From: CBDEUK01 sp965250225
Lineage (GTDB): Bacteria > Pseudomonadota > Gammaproteobacteria > Eutrophobiales > Eutrophobiaceae
DNA length: 64,000 nucleotides
Reading direction: 5' to 3'
Assembly: GCA_965250225.1 (NCBI GenBank)
Contig: CBDFNQ010000037.1
Span: 62,001 to 126,000 of the forward strand
Under the pieces are notes generated by a model that saw only the letters and a program-made list of their open reading frames with translations, was not told where the DNA came from and did no database searches. This document shows, piece by piece, positions 17,175-26,970 of the stretch (the first letter of the stretch is position 1; every line of letters begins with the position of its first letter). The position numbers and the translations under genes are program-made.

Positions 17175-18209
17175 ATGTCTCATAAAACTCCTTCTATCAG
17201 TATTGCCCTTCAGGGTGGCGGCTCCCATGGTGCGTTCACCGCTGGAGTCCTAAAACGACTTTTCGAAGCGCAAAACTTTCGTGTTGAAGGCATTAGTGGC
17301 ACTAGTTCAGGTGCCGTTAATGCATGTTTAATGGCCTATGGCGATTTAATCCAGCACAAAACAGGAAAATCTACTGCCTCTCTTGAGAATTTTTGGGATG
17401 ATCTGGGTAAAGAATTTGCAAAATTATTCTCACCCTCAGATGCAATTTTTGGTACACAAATATTTGGTCAACAAACTAATAATCTCGCGTTACAATTTTT
17501 TACTGCAATAACACAAAATTTTGCACCCTATCAATTCAACCCTGAACGATTGAATCCTTTACGTGATTTACTTAATCAGCATATAGACTTTGAAATGTTA
17601 AGAGATTATTCAGCAATTAAGTTATTTATTGCTGCAACGAATACTCAAACCAGTAAACTTCAAATTTTTAAACACGATGAATTAACAGTAAGGCATATAC
17701 TTGCATCTGCCTGTCTCCCGTCCTTACACCATTCTGTCCAGATAGGCGAGCAAGCTTATTGGGATGGCGGTTTCTCAGGCAATCCTGTGATCTTCCCTCT
17801 GATCTTTAATTGTAAATCTCAGGACATTATTATTGTCCTGGTTCAGCCTATGGAACATAAAGGCAAGCCAGATACGGCGGACAAAATTCGTGAACGTATT
17901 TCAGAAATTGCTTTTACTTCCAATTTCAAACGTGAGATGAGGGCAATTACGTTTTCTAAACGATTCGTTAAAGACAACTGGCTTTCGCTTGGCAAACTTG
18001 ATCGAAAAATGAACAATGTTCGAATTCATATTATTCAAGCTAATGACTACATAGAAGAGCTTGATCCAAGCTCTCGATACAATGCCTCACCAGATTTCCT
18101 ATCAAACCTGCAACAAGCTGGCTATGCCTGCGCAAATGATTGGCTAGATAAACATCAAGATGACATCGGGAAGCAAAGTAGTGTTAACCTTGAAGAGTTA
18201 TTTGAATAA
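17175..18209 (+). CDS. Patatin-like phospholipase
   Basis: A 344-residue patatin-family lipid acyl hydrolase. The oxyanion glycine loop is GGGSHGAF (about 14-21), the nucleophile elbow is GTSSGA (about 42-47, Ser in GxSxG) and the catalytic-dyad aspartate is in DGGFSGNP (about 197). No signal peptide is present, so it is cytoplasmic or peripheral. Bacterial patatins range from housekeeping phospholipases to secreted effectors; sequence alone does not decide. It is monocistronic, with an AT-rich upstream gap and the convergent transglycosylase gene downstream. Confidence 0.9.
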   Translation: MSHKTPSISIALQGGGSHGAFTAGVLKRLFEAQNFRVEGISGTSSGAVNACLMAYGDLIQHKTGKSTASLENFWDDLGKEFAKLFSPSDAIFGTQIFGQQTNNLALQFFTAITQNFAPYQFNPERLNPLRDLLNQHIDFEMLRDYSAIKLFIAATNTQTSKLQIFKHDELTVRHILASACLPSLHHSVQIGEQAYWDGGFSGNPVIFPLIFNCKSQDIIIVLVQPMEHKGKPDTADKIRERISEIAFTSNFKREMRAITFSKRFVKDNWLSLGKLDRKMNNVRIHIIQANDYIEELDPSSRYNASPDFLSNLQQAGYACANDWLDKHQDDIGKQSSVNLEELFE

Positions 18210-18304
18210 ACATCTGTCGACATTTGAAAACACTGGATATCGGCCGCAACCTGCCCTGGAAATGTTTTATCCATGGCCTGCATGACGGAAACAATTTGAA
18301 AAAC

Positions 18305-20488
18305 TTATAACGAGCTGCTGGCGATTACAATATTTGGCTGGCTTATTGGGCGACGATGTGCAGCTACATCCGTTGCATCAGTTAAACCAACATAATTTTT
18401 GTAACGTGTTCTTATGTCTCTTACATAGACAACTGTTTGACCACAACGACAGATCCTGGTGTTATCTTTTACTGATTTCTTTTTAGCCATTTCTTTCATG
18501 GCAATCTCCACATTCCCAAACCATTTATTGCTATCAAGGCCTAATTGCTCTGCCTGTTTCCTGGCATCACTAACCCGGCGATATCCCGCATTATAAGCAG
18601 CCAGAGCAAACCATGTTCGATCCATCAATAAAAGGTCATCATCAAATTGAGCCTTTAAATAACTCAGATAACGAATACCCGCTTCAATATTGTCAACAGG
18701 ATTTTCTGATTCTTCCAGACCAAGTTCGTTAGCTGTGCGCGGCATGATTTGCATCAAGCCTTCCGCACCAACATCTGAGGTGGCGACCGGATCAAATTGA
18801 CTTTCCTGATACATTTGAGCCGCAATTAATCGCCAATCAAATCCATATTGATCAGCATATTTTCGAATCGTTTCGTCATATGGTGTTAATTTATATACTC
18901 TGGTTAATAGTCTGCTATCGCCATTAAATATTTTTGGCTCTGTAATATACTGCTGCTTTAACGAGTTAAATTCTAACTGTCGATAATTTGATGTGATATA
19001 AACATCTAGAGATTCTCTTAGAACTGAATTTTCCTCTCGAGTAATCCAGACGGTTTTGTCTGGCTCTGATAGATATAATGATGCTTGCAAGTTTACTTGT
19101 CGAGAAAGCTCTACCTTAACATTATGACTCGGAATAATCGTTAAATCATGGATATCCAATGACACTAAAAATAACAATGTTTCAGTATTAATCGTTGACT
19201 CTACTTCCTTGATCGTTAAATCCAGATCATATTTTTTACGTAACTCTTTTATTTCCTCAAGATATGGGCTTTCAGCAGGAACAGAAACACTTCTACCATT
19301 TAAATCGAAAATGTCGATTGGATTTACACTATTTTTTCTTCCAATTAATACGGGCGCACTATAGGAATATGCTACGCTTTCAGAAACTGTCTCAGGACGT
19401 TTGTTACTCGTCGGGATGGACGCTGTGATAACATCACCCTTGCCATCCATTAAAAGTTGATACATTTCTTCTTGAGAGTTTGCAAACACAATATTCAATT
19501 GTAATTTGTGTTCATCTGCAAACCTTTTTATTAGTTCGTATTCAAACCCTTTCAATTCACCATCTTTATAGAAAACATTGGTTGGGCTTTGATAAGTAAT
19601 TGCACGAAGAGACCCTTTTTCCAACAAACCGGGCAAATCGCCAAAATGCGTTTCTTCCTCGTACAAGGTTAATAATTCTTTATTCAAAAACTCATTCAAA
19701 TTTTGTCTGAGTTTATTATTGCTCTTACTAACCGCCCATGCATTGTGTTTAGCATCGGTTAAATCCAGTGCGGTCTTTAAAGACGGAAACCGAGATAGAT
19801 TATGTTTTAGATAATCACTATCCATTACAGCGGCATCATATTGTCCGCTCTCAAGCCTCTTCAGGATCGACTCTTCACTTACAGTACTATCCAGTTCAAG
19901 CAGATCCATTGAAGGGTTGTTCTCAGCAAGGTTTTTTAACTGATAGTAAATTGTTGAAGATGATTTTATCGCTACCTGTCTTACCTTTAAATGATCCAGA
20001 GACTTTATTAGCTTGTGATTATTACGAGTAACAATTTGTTGCTTACTTTTTGCCCAGGGATCAGTAAAAGAAATGACACCTTCCAGTCCGCCAGCCAAAT
20101 CGTATCCCTGTGAAACGATAATGTCTCCCTTTCCTTGATACATTGCTGGCAATAATTGCCAACGCTCATCCACCTCAATCCAGACTGGATTCAAACTGTT
20201 CTCTTTGGCAAAGTCTTCGACGAGACTTCTTTCAATCTCATCAATGCCAAAACCATCCTGAAACTTACGATGAAAAAGTATGCGTAAATTCTGTTCATTC
20301 GAGGCTAAAATCTCTGTCTCGTCTCCATTCAAAAATGACGCCTTATTGGTATCGATCACCTCTAGTCTGGTGATGGGAGCTGGCGCGTCTGGCATCGTAA
20401 CAATGAAACCATACAATAAAAGGCCGCACAGCAACCCTATGCACCCTTTGTTGATCCTATATTTCGTTATGTTACTTTTCTGTTTCAT
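18305..20488 (-). CDS. MltF-like lytic transglycosylase with two solute-binding domains
   Basis: A 727-residue envelope protein: an N-terminal membrane anchor or uncleaved signal (about 15-33, no lipobox), a first periplasmic substrate-binding-like domain (about 65-290, with GKGDIIVSQGYD), a second such domain (about 292-535, with GFEYELIKRFADEH and GKGDVITASIPTS), and a C-terminal SLT lytic transglycosylase domain (about 545-690) with the catalytic Glu in YQESQFDP, then GLMQIMP and AYNAGYRRV. E. coli MltF has one binding domain and about 518 residues, so this is a domain-duplicated relative. Transglycosylases cleave murein to 1,6-anhydro products, which fits with the amgK-murU recycling genes nearby. 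Confidence 0.9.
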   Translation of the reverse strand: MKQKSNITKYRINKGCIGLLCGLLLYGFIVTMPDAPAPITRLEVIDTNKASFLNGDETEILASNEQNLRILFHRKFQDGFGIDEIERSLVEDFAKENSLNPVWIEVDERWQLLPAMYQGKGDIIVSQGYDLAGGLEGVISFTDPWAKSKQQIVTRNNHKLIKSLDHLKVRQVAIKSSSTIYYQLKNLAENNPSMDLLELDSTVSEESILKRLESGQYDAAVMDSDYLKHNLSRFPSLKTALDLTDAKHNAWAVSKSNNKLRQNLNEFLNKELLTLYEEETHFGDLPGLLEKGSLRAITYQSPTNVFYKDGELKGFEYELIKRFADEHKLQLNIVFANSQEEMYQLLMDGKGDVITASIPTSNKRPETVSESVAYSYSAPVLIGRKNSVNPIDIFDLNGRSVSVPAESPYLEEIKELRKKYDLDLTIKEVESTINTETLLFLVSLDIHDLTIIPSHNVKVELSRQVNLQASLYLSEPDKTVWITREENSVLRESLDVYITSNYRQLEFNSLKQQYITEPKIFNGDSRLLTRVYKLTPYDETIRKYADQYGFDWRLIAAQMYQESQFDPVATSDVGAEGLMQIMPRTANELGLEESENPVDNIEAGIRYLSYLKAQFDDDLLLMDRTWFALAAYNAGYRRVSDARKQAEQLGLDSNKWFGNVEIAMKEMAKKKSVKDNTRICRCGQTVVYVRDIRTRYKNYVGLTDATDVAAHRRPISQPNIVIASSSL

Positions 20489-20534
20489 TCTTTACTTTAT
20501 CGTTAATATTTTAAGTAGCTTTACTGTTCTCTGT

Positions 20535-20574
20535 TATACGTATAGCTCCCTCTACATACAGAATATAGTATGTA
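20535..20574. promoter_or_regulatory. Clustered inverted repeats upstream of the transglycosylase gene
   Basis: The 289-bp gap between murU (ends 20778) and the transglycosylase start (20488) carries no gene. It holds a 10-bp palindrome, TATACGTATA (20535-20544), and a 7-bp inverted repeat, TACATAC with an 8-base spacer to GTATGTA (20553-20574). Position fits an operator or promoter region; the call rests on symmetry only. Confidence 0.25.
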
Positions 20575-20777
20575 TACAAATCCCTGCCACAATATGTCGT
20601 GGTAGCCATAAAATTGACGAGGAAAATAGCATGAACTGCTAAGAGTAACAACAAATATTATTGCATTGCAACACGGCTGCTGTCAAAGATCTTTTGAATG
20701 TAACGCTAAAACATCCTCTGTTAGCTTCCTGTTCCAATAATGATGCCAACCTTTATAACGGCATGGCTTATTCCCTA

Positions 20778-21449
20778 TTATTTTGCTGGAATCGCTAACT
20801 GATTTTGTAGACGATATAACCGCTCAGGAGTTCCAATATCCCGCCATTTTCCGTGATATATTTCAGCGGATATTAACTTTTTTGCTGAGAGTTTTTTGAA
20901 TAACGGCGCCAAAGGAAAGACTCCTGGTTTTGTGTGGGCAAAAAATTCTTTTTTATATACCCCTATTCCACTAAAGGTATAAGATTCATCTGACTCATTG
21001 ATTAATAAGGTATTTTTAACCCCAAAATCGCCCTCTGGATTATGCTCAGGGTTTTCTACCAATACCAAATGAGCCAGGCCTTTCAGTTTTTTCGGCAGCT
21101 TTGTATAATTATAATCTGTCCAGACATCGGCATTTACTACAATGAAGGGGTCTGAATGTATTAAGGGTAAGGCATTCAAAATGCCGCCGCCTGTTTCAAG
21201 GATATTTTCGCCTTCCCTGGAAATCTGGAATGTGCTGTCTTGGGGGTGATTTTCTGTGATGTAGTTCTCAATTTTCTCACCAAAGTGTCCACAATTGACG
21301 ACAAAATTACGGATGCCTGCTTGCATGAGTTTTTCTATCTGATATTCAATCAGGGGCTTGCCATTCACTTCGAGCAAGGCTTTTGGGCGATCTTTTGTCA
21401 ATGGAAGCATTCGCTTGCCACGACCTGCAGCCAGAATCATGGCATACAT
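20778..21449 (-). CDS. murU: N-acetylmuramate alpha-1-phosphate uridylyltransferase MurU
   Basis: A 223-residue nucleotidyltransferase with the sugar-nucleotide pyrophosphorylase signature LAAGRGKRMLPLT followed by KALLEVNGKPL, and a metal-binding Asp in VNADVW. MurU joins UTP and MurNAc-1-phosphate to give UDP-MurNAc, bypassing de novo synthesis in the cell-wall recycling route of Pseudomonas and relatives that also confers fosfomycin tolerance. The assignment to murU rather than a generic nucleotidyltransferase rests on the overlap (13 bp) with the amgK-like kinase upstream. Confidence 0.88.
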   Translation of the reverse strand: MYAMILAAGRGKRMLPLTKDRPKALLEVNGKPLIEYQIEKLMQAGIRNFVVNCGHFGEKIENYITENHPQDSTFQISREGENILETGGGILNALPLIHSDPFIVVNADVWTDYNYTKLPKKLKGLAHLVLVENPEHNPEGDFGVKNTLLINESDESYTFSGIGVYKKEFFAHTKPGVFPLAPLFKKLSAKKLISAEIYHGKWRDIGTPERLYRLQNQLAIPAK

Positions 21450-22435
21450 TGTTGATTTTTCTCGTCTAAAATCGGTAAAACTCTACTTTCGATTAGCTCA
21501 ACTAACAGTGCCAGCTCAGCAAATTCTTGCTTTAGATCGGTGATATAACTCAAAGTTCGATGGATATCCTGTAAATAACCTGTTTTTCCATCTCGATGAT
21601 ATAACCTGGCGAAAATACCGCTGGCCTTTAGGTGACGTTGCACACCCATTAAATGAAAGCCGTTTAAAAAATCTCCCTCCGACACACCATGCTTTTGTAA
21701 CTCGATATCCTGGTAAAAACCTATGGCCCATTGCTGTACTATCTCAAGCGGCCACTTGATATAACAATCCTTAAGCAACGAAACCAGGTCATAGCTCACC
21801 GGGCCAAGCACAGCATCCTGATGATCAATGATCCCTGGATTATTGTCTTTGACGTAAAGCAGGTTTCGACTGTGATAATCCCTGTGTACGAAAACAGTAG
21901 GCTGATTCAAAGCACTGTTAACCAAAAGCGAAAATATTTTGTCAATTTGTACATTTTCTTGTTTGCTTAAGACCACGCCCAAGTGCTTACCAATTAACCA
22001 CTCCCTAAACAATGCCATCTCATCGTATAACATTTTACTGGAATAATGAGGCAACCCAACCGTATCCACTTTTTTCTGAATCGCCACTAAAGAACGGATA
22101 GCGTCAGAATAATAACTACTGACAGAGGTGTCATTTAGCACGTCGAAGTACTGTGTCTCACCAAAATCCGTCATTACGAGGATCCCTTCAGCCTGATTTT
22201 GATAAAAAATAGCTGGGACATTCACCCCAGCTTTTTGTAACCGTCCTGTTATGTCTATAAATGGAGCGGTAGACTCCTTGTCAGGAGGCGCATCCATAAT
22301 GATAAATGACTGCTTTTTTGTCTTTATTCGATAATATTTTCGAAAACTGGCATCCTCTGAAGCCAACTCCAAGCGATCAAAGTCATCGCCGATTTCCTGT
22401 CTCAGATACTGTTCGATTTGTTCTTTTCGTTTCAT
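21437..22435 (-). CDS. amgK: Amino-sugar kinase AmgK
   Basis: A 332-residue aminoglycoside phosphotransferase-fold kinase. The Brenner-type catalytic motif is VHRDYHSRNLL (Asp near 197) and the metal site is IIDHQDAVLGP. AmgK phosphorylates MurNAc and GlcNAc at C1, feeding MurU. The coupled amgK-murU pair indicates anabolic murein recycling. In many relatives the pair sits beside lptD; here yrbG lies divergently upstream. Confidence 0.88.
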   Translation of the reverse strand: MKRKEQIEQYLRQEIGDDFDRLELASEDASFRKYYRIKTKKQSFIIMDAPPDKESTAPFIDITGRLQKAGVNVPAIFYQNQAEGILVMTDFGETQYFDVLNDTSVSSYYSDAIRSLVAIQKKVDTVGLPHYSSKMLYDEMALFREWLIGKHLGVVLSKQENVQIDKIFSLLVNSALNQPTVFVHRDYHSRNLLYVKDNNPGIIDHQDAVLGPVSYDLVSLLKDCYIKWPLEIVQQWAIGFYQDIELQKHGVSEGDFLNGFHLMGVQRHLKASGIFARLYHRDGKTGYLQDIHRTLSYITDLKQEFAELALLVELIESRVLPILDEKNQQCMP

Positions 22436-22528
22436 TTATTGGCTTTTGAATATTAAAGGAAAGTAACGCTATCGCTACAAAAAGAAATATCTGGCATCAT
22501 TCATTTTTTTCGCAATAAAAACAACACC

Positions 22529-23494
22529 ATGTTACTAGCATCACTCGGCATTATACTTGGATTATTTTTACTGGCCTATGGGGCCGACCGTTTTGTTTCC
22601 GGTGCAGCCAGCATTGCCAGGGGTCTCGGTGTCTCGCCCATGATAATCGGTTTGACCATCGTTAGCCTGGCAACCTCGATGCCCGAAATGCTGGTCGGTT
22701 CCGTTGCCGCCTTTAATGGCAAAACACTTCTTGCTATTGGGAATGCCCTGGGCTCTAACATTACCAATACCAGTCTCGTTCTCGGCGTCACTGTATTACT
22801 AATGCCGATAACCGTCGCGTCAAAAACCATACGTCACGAATACACCATTATGATCTCGTCCATGGTGATTGCTCTATTGCTAATGCTCAATCTTGATTTA
22901 ACCAGGGTTGATGGCTTTCTTCTTTCTTTTTCTGTTGTTGTTGTAGCCTACCTTCTTATTCGTGCTACAAAAAATGCGTCTGCAGACGATCCTTTCAAAG
23001 ACGAACTGATCGATGAGATTCCTATGACACACAGCACTGCAAAAGCCTCATTTTTATTTATTTTAGGCTTGCTGTTATTGCTTGGTGGCGCACATCTTCT
23101 GGTGACTAATTCTGTACTTATTGCTAAAAGCTTTGGCATCAGTGACCTGGTCATTGGTTTAACCATTGTAGCAGTAGGAACCAGCCTGCCCGAACTGGCG
23201 GCCTCAGTTATGAGTGCATTGAAAAATGAAGCGGATATTGCTGTTGGGAATGTTATAGGATCAAATATTTTTAATATTTTAATTGTACTGGGTATCCCTG
23301 CTATCATTAACCCCGTTGAATTTGATTCAATCGTATTGACACGTGATTTTTTAGCAATGATTCTTTTAGCTTTGCTATTAGGCTGGATGTTGATCTTCAA
23401 TACACCTAGTAAGTTTTCTCGAATGAATGGTCTGGTTTTATTCCTTTGCTTTATCGCTTATCAAAATATTATATATATTACAGCTAGCCAATAA
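22529..23494 (+). CDS. yrbG: YrbG-type calcium/sodium antiporter
   Basis: A 321-residue CaCA-superfamily inner-membrane exchanger with about ten helices in two inverted halves. The paired alpha-repeat motifs are visible: GLTIVSLATSMPE (about 42-54) and its counterpart GLTIVAVGTSLPELA (about 210-224), each followed by a GNxxGSN block. First gene of the yrbG-kdsD-kdsC unit that in gammaproteobacteria usually continues into lptCAB. Confidence 0.93.
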   Translation: MLLASLGIILGLFLLAYGADRFVSGAASIARGLGVSPMIIGLTIVSLATSMPEMLVGSVAAFNGKTLLAIGNALGSNITNTSLVLGVTVLLMPITVASKTIRHEYTIMISSMVIALLLMLNLDLTRVDGFLLSFSVVVVAYLLIRATKNASADDPFKDELIDEIPMTHSTAKASFLFILGLLLLLGGAHLLVTNSVLIAKSFGISDLVIGLTIVAVGTSLPELAASVMSALKNEADIAVGNVIGSNIFNILIVLGIPAIINPVEFDSIVLTRDFLAMILLALLLGWMLIFNTPSKFSRMNGLVLFLCFIAYQNIIYITASQ

Positions 23495-23499
23495 TTATC

Positions 23500-24483
23500 A
23501 TGAATGACATAAGCAATAAAAAATTAATCAGGCTCGGCCAAGCCGTGATCAAAATTGAATCCGAATCTGTCAAACAATTACACAGCCGAATCGATGATTC
23601 TTTTTCAACAGCCTGCCGAATAATTCTTGCCTGCAGTGGAAGAGTCATTTGTATCGGCATGGGTAAATCAGGACATATTGGAGGCAAGATTGCTGCAACC
23701 CTTGCCAGCACAGGAACGCCTGCTTTTTTTGTTCATCCGGGCGAAGCCAGTCATGGTGATCTCGGCATGGTTACTGTTAAAGATGTTGTTATTGCACTGT
23801 CAAATTCCGGCGAAACAGAAGAACTGCTGACATTATTACCTATCATTAAACGCCTTAACATCCCTCTCATCGCCATCACTGGCAACAAAGACTCAACTCT
23901 TTCTAAGGCTGCCCGCGCAGTACTGGATGTCAGTGTTGAAAAAGAAGCCTGTCCACTAGGGTTGGCACCAACATCGAGTACCACTGCTGCTTTAGCAATT
24001 GGTGATGCCCTGGCCGTGGCCTTATTAACTGCGCGAGGTTTCGATGAAAATGATTTTGCCTTATCGCATCCCGGTGGCTCATTGGGAAGAAGATTATTAC
24101 TTCATGTCTCAGACATCATGCATACTGGCAATGAAATTCCAGTCGTTTCACCACAAACACCGTTCACTGAGCTCTTATTGGTAATGACAGAAAAAGGTTT
24201 GGGTACCACAATTATCACAGAACAAAATGGTCAGGATATATTGGGTATTTTTACCGATGGCGATATCCGCAGGGTATTTGATATGCAGACCGATCTGAAA
24301 CAAGCTACTGCCGCAGACATTATGATCAAAGATTGCAAAACTGTTAATCAATCTTTACTAGCTGCAGAAGCCTTACAAATAATGGAATCCAGCAAAATAA
24401 ATGCTCTTCCAGTCGTTAACGATAATGATCAGTTAGTTGGTATCATTAATATGCACGATCTGCTCAGAGCCAAGGTTGTTTAA
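23500..24483 (+). CDS. kdsD: Arabinose-5-phosphate isomerase KdsD
   Basis: KdsD converts ribulose 5-phosphate to arabinose 5-phosphate, the first step towards Kdo for LPS. The 327 residues comprise a SIS domain (about 35-180, with GMGKSGHIG and SNSGETEEL) and a pair of CBS domains (about 205-327). It overlaps kdsC by one base (TAATG). Confidence 0.96.
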   Translation: MNDISNKKLIRLGQAVIKIESESVKQLHSRIDDSFSTACRIILACSGRVICIGMGKSGHIGGKIAATLASTGTPAFFVHPGEASHGDLGMVTVKDVVIALSNSGETEELLTLLPIIKRLNIPLIAITGNKDSTLSKAARAVLDVSVEKEACPLGLAPTSSTTAALAIGDALAVALLTARGFDENDFALSHPGGSLGRRLLLHVSDIMHTGNEIPVVSPQTPFTELLLVMTEKGLGTTIITEQNGQDILGIFTDGDIRRVFDMQTDLKQATAADIMIKDCKTVNQSLLAAEALQIMESSKINALPVVNDNDQLVGIINMHDLLRAKVV

Positions 24484-25016
24484 TGAATAATAAGAACAAA
24501 TTCTTGAAAACAGCTAAAGATATTAAACTTGTCGTGTTTGATGTCGATGGCGTACTCACAGATGGCAAACTGTTTCTTGGAGAGAATGGAAATGAGTATA
24601 AAGCTTTTCATGTTCAAGATGGGCTTGGGCTTGTTCTGCTTTTGCAAAATGGTTTTGAAGTGGCTGTTATCACTGCACGCACATCCAATATTGTTGCTGA
24701 AAGAATGCAAGCTCTTGGGATCAAATATCTTTATCAGGGCCAGAACAATAAAGAAGCTGCCCTTGATAAATTAATCAAAACTCTAAACATTCAAAAACAA
24801 GAAGTCGCTTATATTGGAGATGATCTGATAGACCTCCCAGCCATGAAACTAGCTGGCCTGGCCGTTGCTGTTAACAACGCTCATGACTATGTGAAGGAAT
24901 ATGCGGACTTTGTCACTGAAAAGAATGGCGGGGAGGGCGCGGCACGCGAAGTCTGTGAACTGATCCTGGAAGCTGCAGGAAAGCTTGAAACTATCTGTAA
25001 AAACTATCTCACTTAA
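24483..25016 (+). CDS. kdsC: Kdo-8-phosphate phosphatase KdsC
   Basis: A 177-residue HAD-superfamily phosphatase that removes the phosphate from Kdo 8-phosphate. The nucleophile motif FDVDGVLTDG lies near residues 19-28 and the metal-binding GDDLIDLP near 113. It ends 6 bp before the convergent ctaB stop. The lptC, lptA and lptB genes that normally follow are absent. Confidence 0.95.
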   Translation: MNNKNKFLKTAKDIKLVVFDVDGVLTDGKLFLGENGNEYKAFHVQDGLGLVLLLQNGFEVAVITARTSNIVAERMQALGIKYLYQGQNNKEAALDKLIKTLNIQKQEVAYIGDDLIDLPAMKLAGLAVAVNNAHDYVKEYADFVTEKNGGEGAAREVCELILEAAGKLETICKNYLT

Positions 25017-25022
25017 ATTATT

Positions 25023-25940
25023 TTAACTCCAGGAATTGTACAAGGCAACAATCTGTGGAACATAGTGGTCCACCAGCAGAAAGGCAAACAACGCCATTAA
25101 ATAAATAATAGAGTAAGAAAATGTCTGCATAGCCAACCGATCCTCATGATCATATAACATCCTCACAGAATAATAGATAAAACCCAATCCGAGGCCAACC
25201 GCACCCAACAGATACAATGGCCCACTCATATAAGTAAGATAAGGCAACAAACTTACAATAAATAAAATAATTGTATAAAAAAAGATGTGCCACCGGGTTA
25301 TTGCAACACCATGGGTCACTGGCAACATCGGTATATCTACTTTGGCGTAATCCTCACGACGATAAATCGCAAGAGCCCAAAAATGTGGCGGCGTCCAGAC
25401 AAAAACAATTAAAAATAATAATAAAGAATTCGGGTCCAGCACGCCTGTAACTGCAGTCCAGCCAAGCACCGGCGGCGCTGCACCTGCTGCACCACCAATC
25501 ACAATATTTTGTGGCGTTGCTCTCTTTAAATACATCGAATACACAAAGCCGTAACCAATCAAAGACACTAACGTTAATATTGCTGTCAAAGTATTTATAA
25601 AAACTATCAATATTGTCATGGCAATGACAGCGAGGACAAACGCAAAAATTATAGCTGAGCGCTGAGAAAGATTTCCTTTGGGTAATGGCCTTTTTTTTGT
25701 CCTGGCCATAATTCCGTCAATGTGTTGATCAACCAACTGATTAACTGCCGCCGCAGATGCCGCTGCCAGCCCAATGCCAAGCGTGCCAAAAACAAGCGTT
25801 TCCAATGGCACCATCCCAGGAACTGCCATAAACATACCAACCACTGCAGTAAACACTATCAACGCGACGATATTTGGCTTGGTCAACGCCAGATAATCTC
25901 GCCATATTGTACTGCTTTGAATACTTGCTTCGTTATTCAC
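25023..25940 (-). CDS. ctaB: Protohaem IX farnesyltransferase (haem O synthase) CtaB
   Basis: A UbiA-family membrane prenyltransferase that adds a farnesyl group to haem B to make haem O. I take GTG 25940, which overlaps the ctaA stop (GTGAATAA) and gives 305 residues; a longer reading to 25994 lies inside ctaA. The prenyl diphosphate/Mg motif is NQLVDQHIDGIMARTKKRP near residue 65-85, the second Asp-rich region is YRREDYAKVDIPM, and about eight helices are present. It works with ctaA to supply haem A to the oxidase. Confidence 0.95.
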   Translation of the reverse strand: MNNEASIQSSTIWRDYLALTKPNIVALIVFTAVVGMFMAVPGMVPLETLVFGTLGIGLAAASAAAVNQLVDQHIDGIMARTKKRPLPKGNLSQRSAIIFAFVLAVIAMTILIVFINTLTAILTLVSLIGYGFVYSMYLKRATPQNIVIGGAAGAAPPVLGWTAVTGVLDPNSLLLFLIVFVWTPPHFWALAIYRREDYAKVDIPMLPVTHGVAITRWHIFFYTIILFIVSLLPYLTYMSGPLYLLGAVGLGLGFIYYSVRMLYDHEDRLAMQTFSYSIIYLMALFAFLLVDHYVPQIVALYNSWS

Positions 25941-26958
25941 TGTTTGTTTCCCTGTCGAACACAACCGATGCCGAACAATACAAAAGGGCGCCAACGCTGA
26001 TTAATAAAAGCGCGGCAACGCCATTATGCGCAACCGCAATGGCTATGGGCAATACCAGTTTAATATTTAAAAAACCAAGCACAAGCTGAATGATCAACAA
26101 CACAAGGACAACCTTTCCAAACAAACGTAAAACTGTATCGCTTGTCAACATCGCCTTTAGTGACACAAGCAAGACTACGCAGAAAGTTATTAATGCACCG
26201 AGACGGTGCGTCATGTGTATCGCTGTTCTGGCATCTGCTTCAAGCAAACCATATTCATAATTTTTCCCAAGCCCGGTCCAGAAGGTAAAACCATTTTTAA
26301 AATCCATCGGTGGCAACCATTCGCCTCGGCATGTTGGAAAATCCGGACAAACCAGTGCGGCATAATTTGCGCTAGTCCAGCCACCAAGCAAAATTTGTCC
26401 ATAAACCACAATGAGTCCTAACAAGGCATACGGAAATAATTTATTTCTTTGTTGATTATTTGCGCCGTCACTTAAATTCAACGATCCACATAACAACCAG
26501 GATAATAATAAAAACACTGCCATGCCACCAAGCAAATGGCCCATAACGATCACAGGCTTTAATTGCAGAGTCACTGTCCACATTCCCAACAGTGCCTGAA
26601 ATACAATTAAAGCCAATAATATTAATGGCAATGTAATTGAAATGCCGTATTTTTTTCTTCTCTTACAAGCAATCAAAAACAAGATTAAAACCAGCAACCC
26701 CAAAGTGCCAGCCGCATAGCGGTGGCTCATTTCCTTCTGGGCCTTGCCTGCCTCAACGGGACGATCTGGAAATGCCTGGTTCGCATCTGTCACCTCTGCG
26801 CTCTCAACTGGCACTATTATCTTGCCATAACACCCAGGCCAATCCGGGCAACCCAGACCCGCATCAGAAAGACGAACGTAAGCGCCTAGCGTAATAACAA
26901 CAAAAGCAAGTAATATTGTAATGATCAGTGTTTGCTTAAAGGCTTTTTCAGAAAACAT
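25933..26958 (-). CDS. ctaA: Haem A synthase CtaA
   Basis: A 341-residue membrane protein that oxidises the haem O methyl group to formyl, giving haem A. The family motif GCPDWPGCYG (about 34-43) and its second-half counterpart CPDFPTCRGEW are present, with haem-ligand histidines in MSHRYAAG and MTHRLGA. Eight transmembrane helices are expected. Translationally coupled to ctaB downstream. Confidence 0.96.
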   Translation of the reverse strand: MFSEKAFKQTLIITILLAFVVITLGAYVRLSDAGLGCPDWPGCYGKIIVPVESAEVTDANQAFPDRPVEAGKAQKEMSHRYAAGTLGLLVLILFLIACKRRKKYGISITLPLILLALIVFQALLGMWTVTLQLKPVIVMGHLLGGMAVFLLLSWLLCGSLNLSDGANNQQRNKLFPYALLGLIVVYGQILLGGWTSANYAALVCPDFPTCRGEWLPPMDFKNGFTFWTGLGKNYEYGLLEADARTAIHMTHRLGALITFCVVLLVSLKAMLTSDTVLRLFGKVVLVLLIIQLVLGFLNIKLVLPIAIAVAHNGVAALLLISVGALLYCSASVVFDRETNSE

Positions 26959-26970
26959 ACGAATAACAGA

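Noticed and set aside
20280..20642. Plus-strand frame overlapping the transglycosylase start and its upstream gap
   Set aside because: Mostly antisense to a certain gene; the remaining part is hydrophobic by AT-rich composition and has no ribosome site.
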